A model generated the notes under the pieces. The model was not told where the DNA came from. It did no database searches and saw only the letters and a program-made list of their open reading frames with translations. Both the position numbers and the translations under genes were made by a program. 5,226 nucleotides of DNA from Mollicutes bacterium (GTDB taxonomy: Bacteria > Bacillota_I > Bacilli_A > RF39 > UBA660), in the NCBI GenBank assembly GCA_003566505.1, contig PXDA01000016.1, forward strand, positions 1-5,226. Direction: 5' to 3'. Shown in pieces: positions 4,849 to 5,226 of the stretch (position 1 is its first letter; the number at the start of each line of letters is the position of its first letter).

Positions 4849-5226
4849 TTGAAAAAATTTTTAATTAAATATAAATTTTTATTAGCAATATCAGCAGTTT
4901 TAGTTGCTTTTATTTCGGTTATTATATGGGGGATCTTGGCACTAATTCCAGACCGTGGTGTTAGTCTTTACGGTAATCGGTTAGATGGTATTGAACAATT
5001 TGATGTTAGTGAAGAGCGTTTTAATGAGGCAGCTAGTATATTAGAAGAAGAAGAATATATTAAAAATGCTAATGTTTCGCTTTCGGGACGGATCATTAAT
5101 TTTAAAATTGAGGTTTATTTGGAGACCGATTTAGTGGTAGCTAAATCAGTAACTGATGAAATTTTAACCTTTTTCGAAGAAGAAGAAAAAAGTTTTTTTG
5201 ATATGCAAATTTTTTTAATTGTTGAA
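4849..5226 (+). CDS. Single-pass membrane protein of unknown function (3' end outside window)
   Basis: 126 codons are open from a TTG start to the window edge, with no stop, so the gene is incomplete at its 3' end. The N-terminus is MKKFLIKYK, then a hydrophobic helix of about residues 10-33. Basic residues precede it and P34-D35 follow, so the rest is predicted to face outward (inside-positive rule). Just outside the membrane is the motif SLYGNRLDGIE (39-49). The remainder looks like a small alpha/beta domain: a helix (about 54-69), two strands joined at G80-R81 (74-78 and 81-91), a helix (95-111), then a strand (116-125). Two acidic EEEE runs sit at 66-69 and 110-113. The order loosely recalls BON- or Asp23-type domains, but I cannot assign a family. 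I recall similar unnamed proteins in low-GC Bacillota. The real-gene call rests on promoter, RBS, codon use and long open frame. Confidence 0.8.
   Translation, partial: MKKFLIKYKFLLAISAVLVAFISVIIWGILALIPDRGVSLYGNRLDGIEQFDVSEERFNEAASILEEEEYIKNANVSLSGRIINFKIEVYLETDLVVAKSVTDEILTFFEEEEKSFFDMQIFLIVE

Noticed and set aside
1..5226. Use of TGA as a tryptophan codon (Mycoplasma-type code)
   Set aside because: TGA ends the der fragment and camS at family-appropriate places, and both tryptophans seen are TGG.
1..5226. Mobile element, CRISPR array, tRNA/rRNA gene, riboswitch, T-box or defence system
   Set aside because: Reading both strands showed no transposase, repeat-spacer pattern, tRNA-like fold or T-box element, and the spaces between genes are too short to hold them.

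Overview
The window is a compact, very AT-rich stretch with every gene on the + strand. It reads as the chromosome of a low-GC Bacillota, most likely Bacilli/Erysipelotrichia or a related uncultured lineage near the Mollicutes. The evidence is the A/T-ending codon use, Shine-Dalgarno sites of the GGAGGTGAT type, a CamS-type lipoprotein, a GatCAB amidotransferase and QueH. TGA ends two of the genes (the der fragment and camS) and the two tryptophans present use TGG. The standard bacterial code is therefore in use, not the Mycoplasma code.

Layout: (1) bases 2-94 are the last 30 codons of a Der (EngA) ribosome-assembly GTPase. (2) queH (91-615), an epoxyqueuosine reductase, overlaps the der stop by ATGA. 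(3) A short gap (616-674) holds a weak terminator-like hairpin with a T-run, an extended -10 promoter, and an RBS lying almost on the predicted transcription start. (4) camS (675-1700) encodes a lipoprotein with a clear lipobox. (5) gatC, gatA and gatB (1706-4791) encode the three subunits of Glu-tRNA(Gln)/Asp-tRNA(Asn) amidotransferase. They are tightly coupled: gatC/gatA and gatA/gatB each overlap by 8 nt. (6) A good promoter, overlapped by a perfect 8-3-8 palindrome, precedes a TTG-initiated gene for an uncharacterised single-pass membrane protein. That gene runs off the right edge at 5226.

How the genes fit together: most of the window serves translation. Der matures the 50S subunit, QueH finishes the queuosine wobble modification of GUN-anticodon tRNAs, and GatCAB makes Gln-tRNA(Gln) and/or Asn-tRNA(Asn) by transamidation. 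CamS is the surface lipoprotein that commonly sits near gatCAB in Bacilli, and its promoter probably also drives gatCAB. There is no intergenic stretch over 60 bases.

I found no mobile element, CRISPR array, RNA gene or obviously new multi-gene system; this is an ordinary housekeeping region. The points most worth a second look are the palindrome over the -35 of the last promoter, the unknown membrane protein behind it, a G7 tract inside camS, the pheromone-like end of the CamS signal peptide, and a marked shortage of tryptophan (2 in about 1,700 residues).
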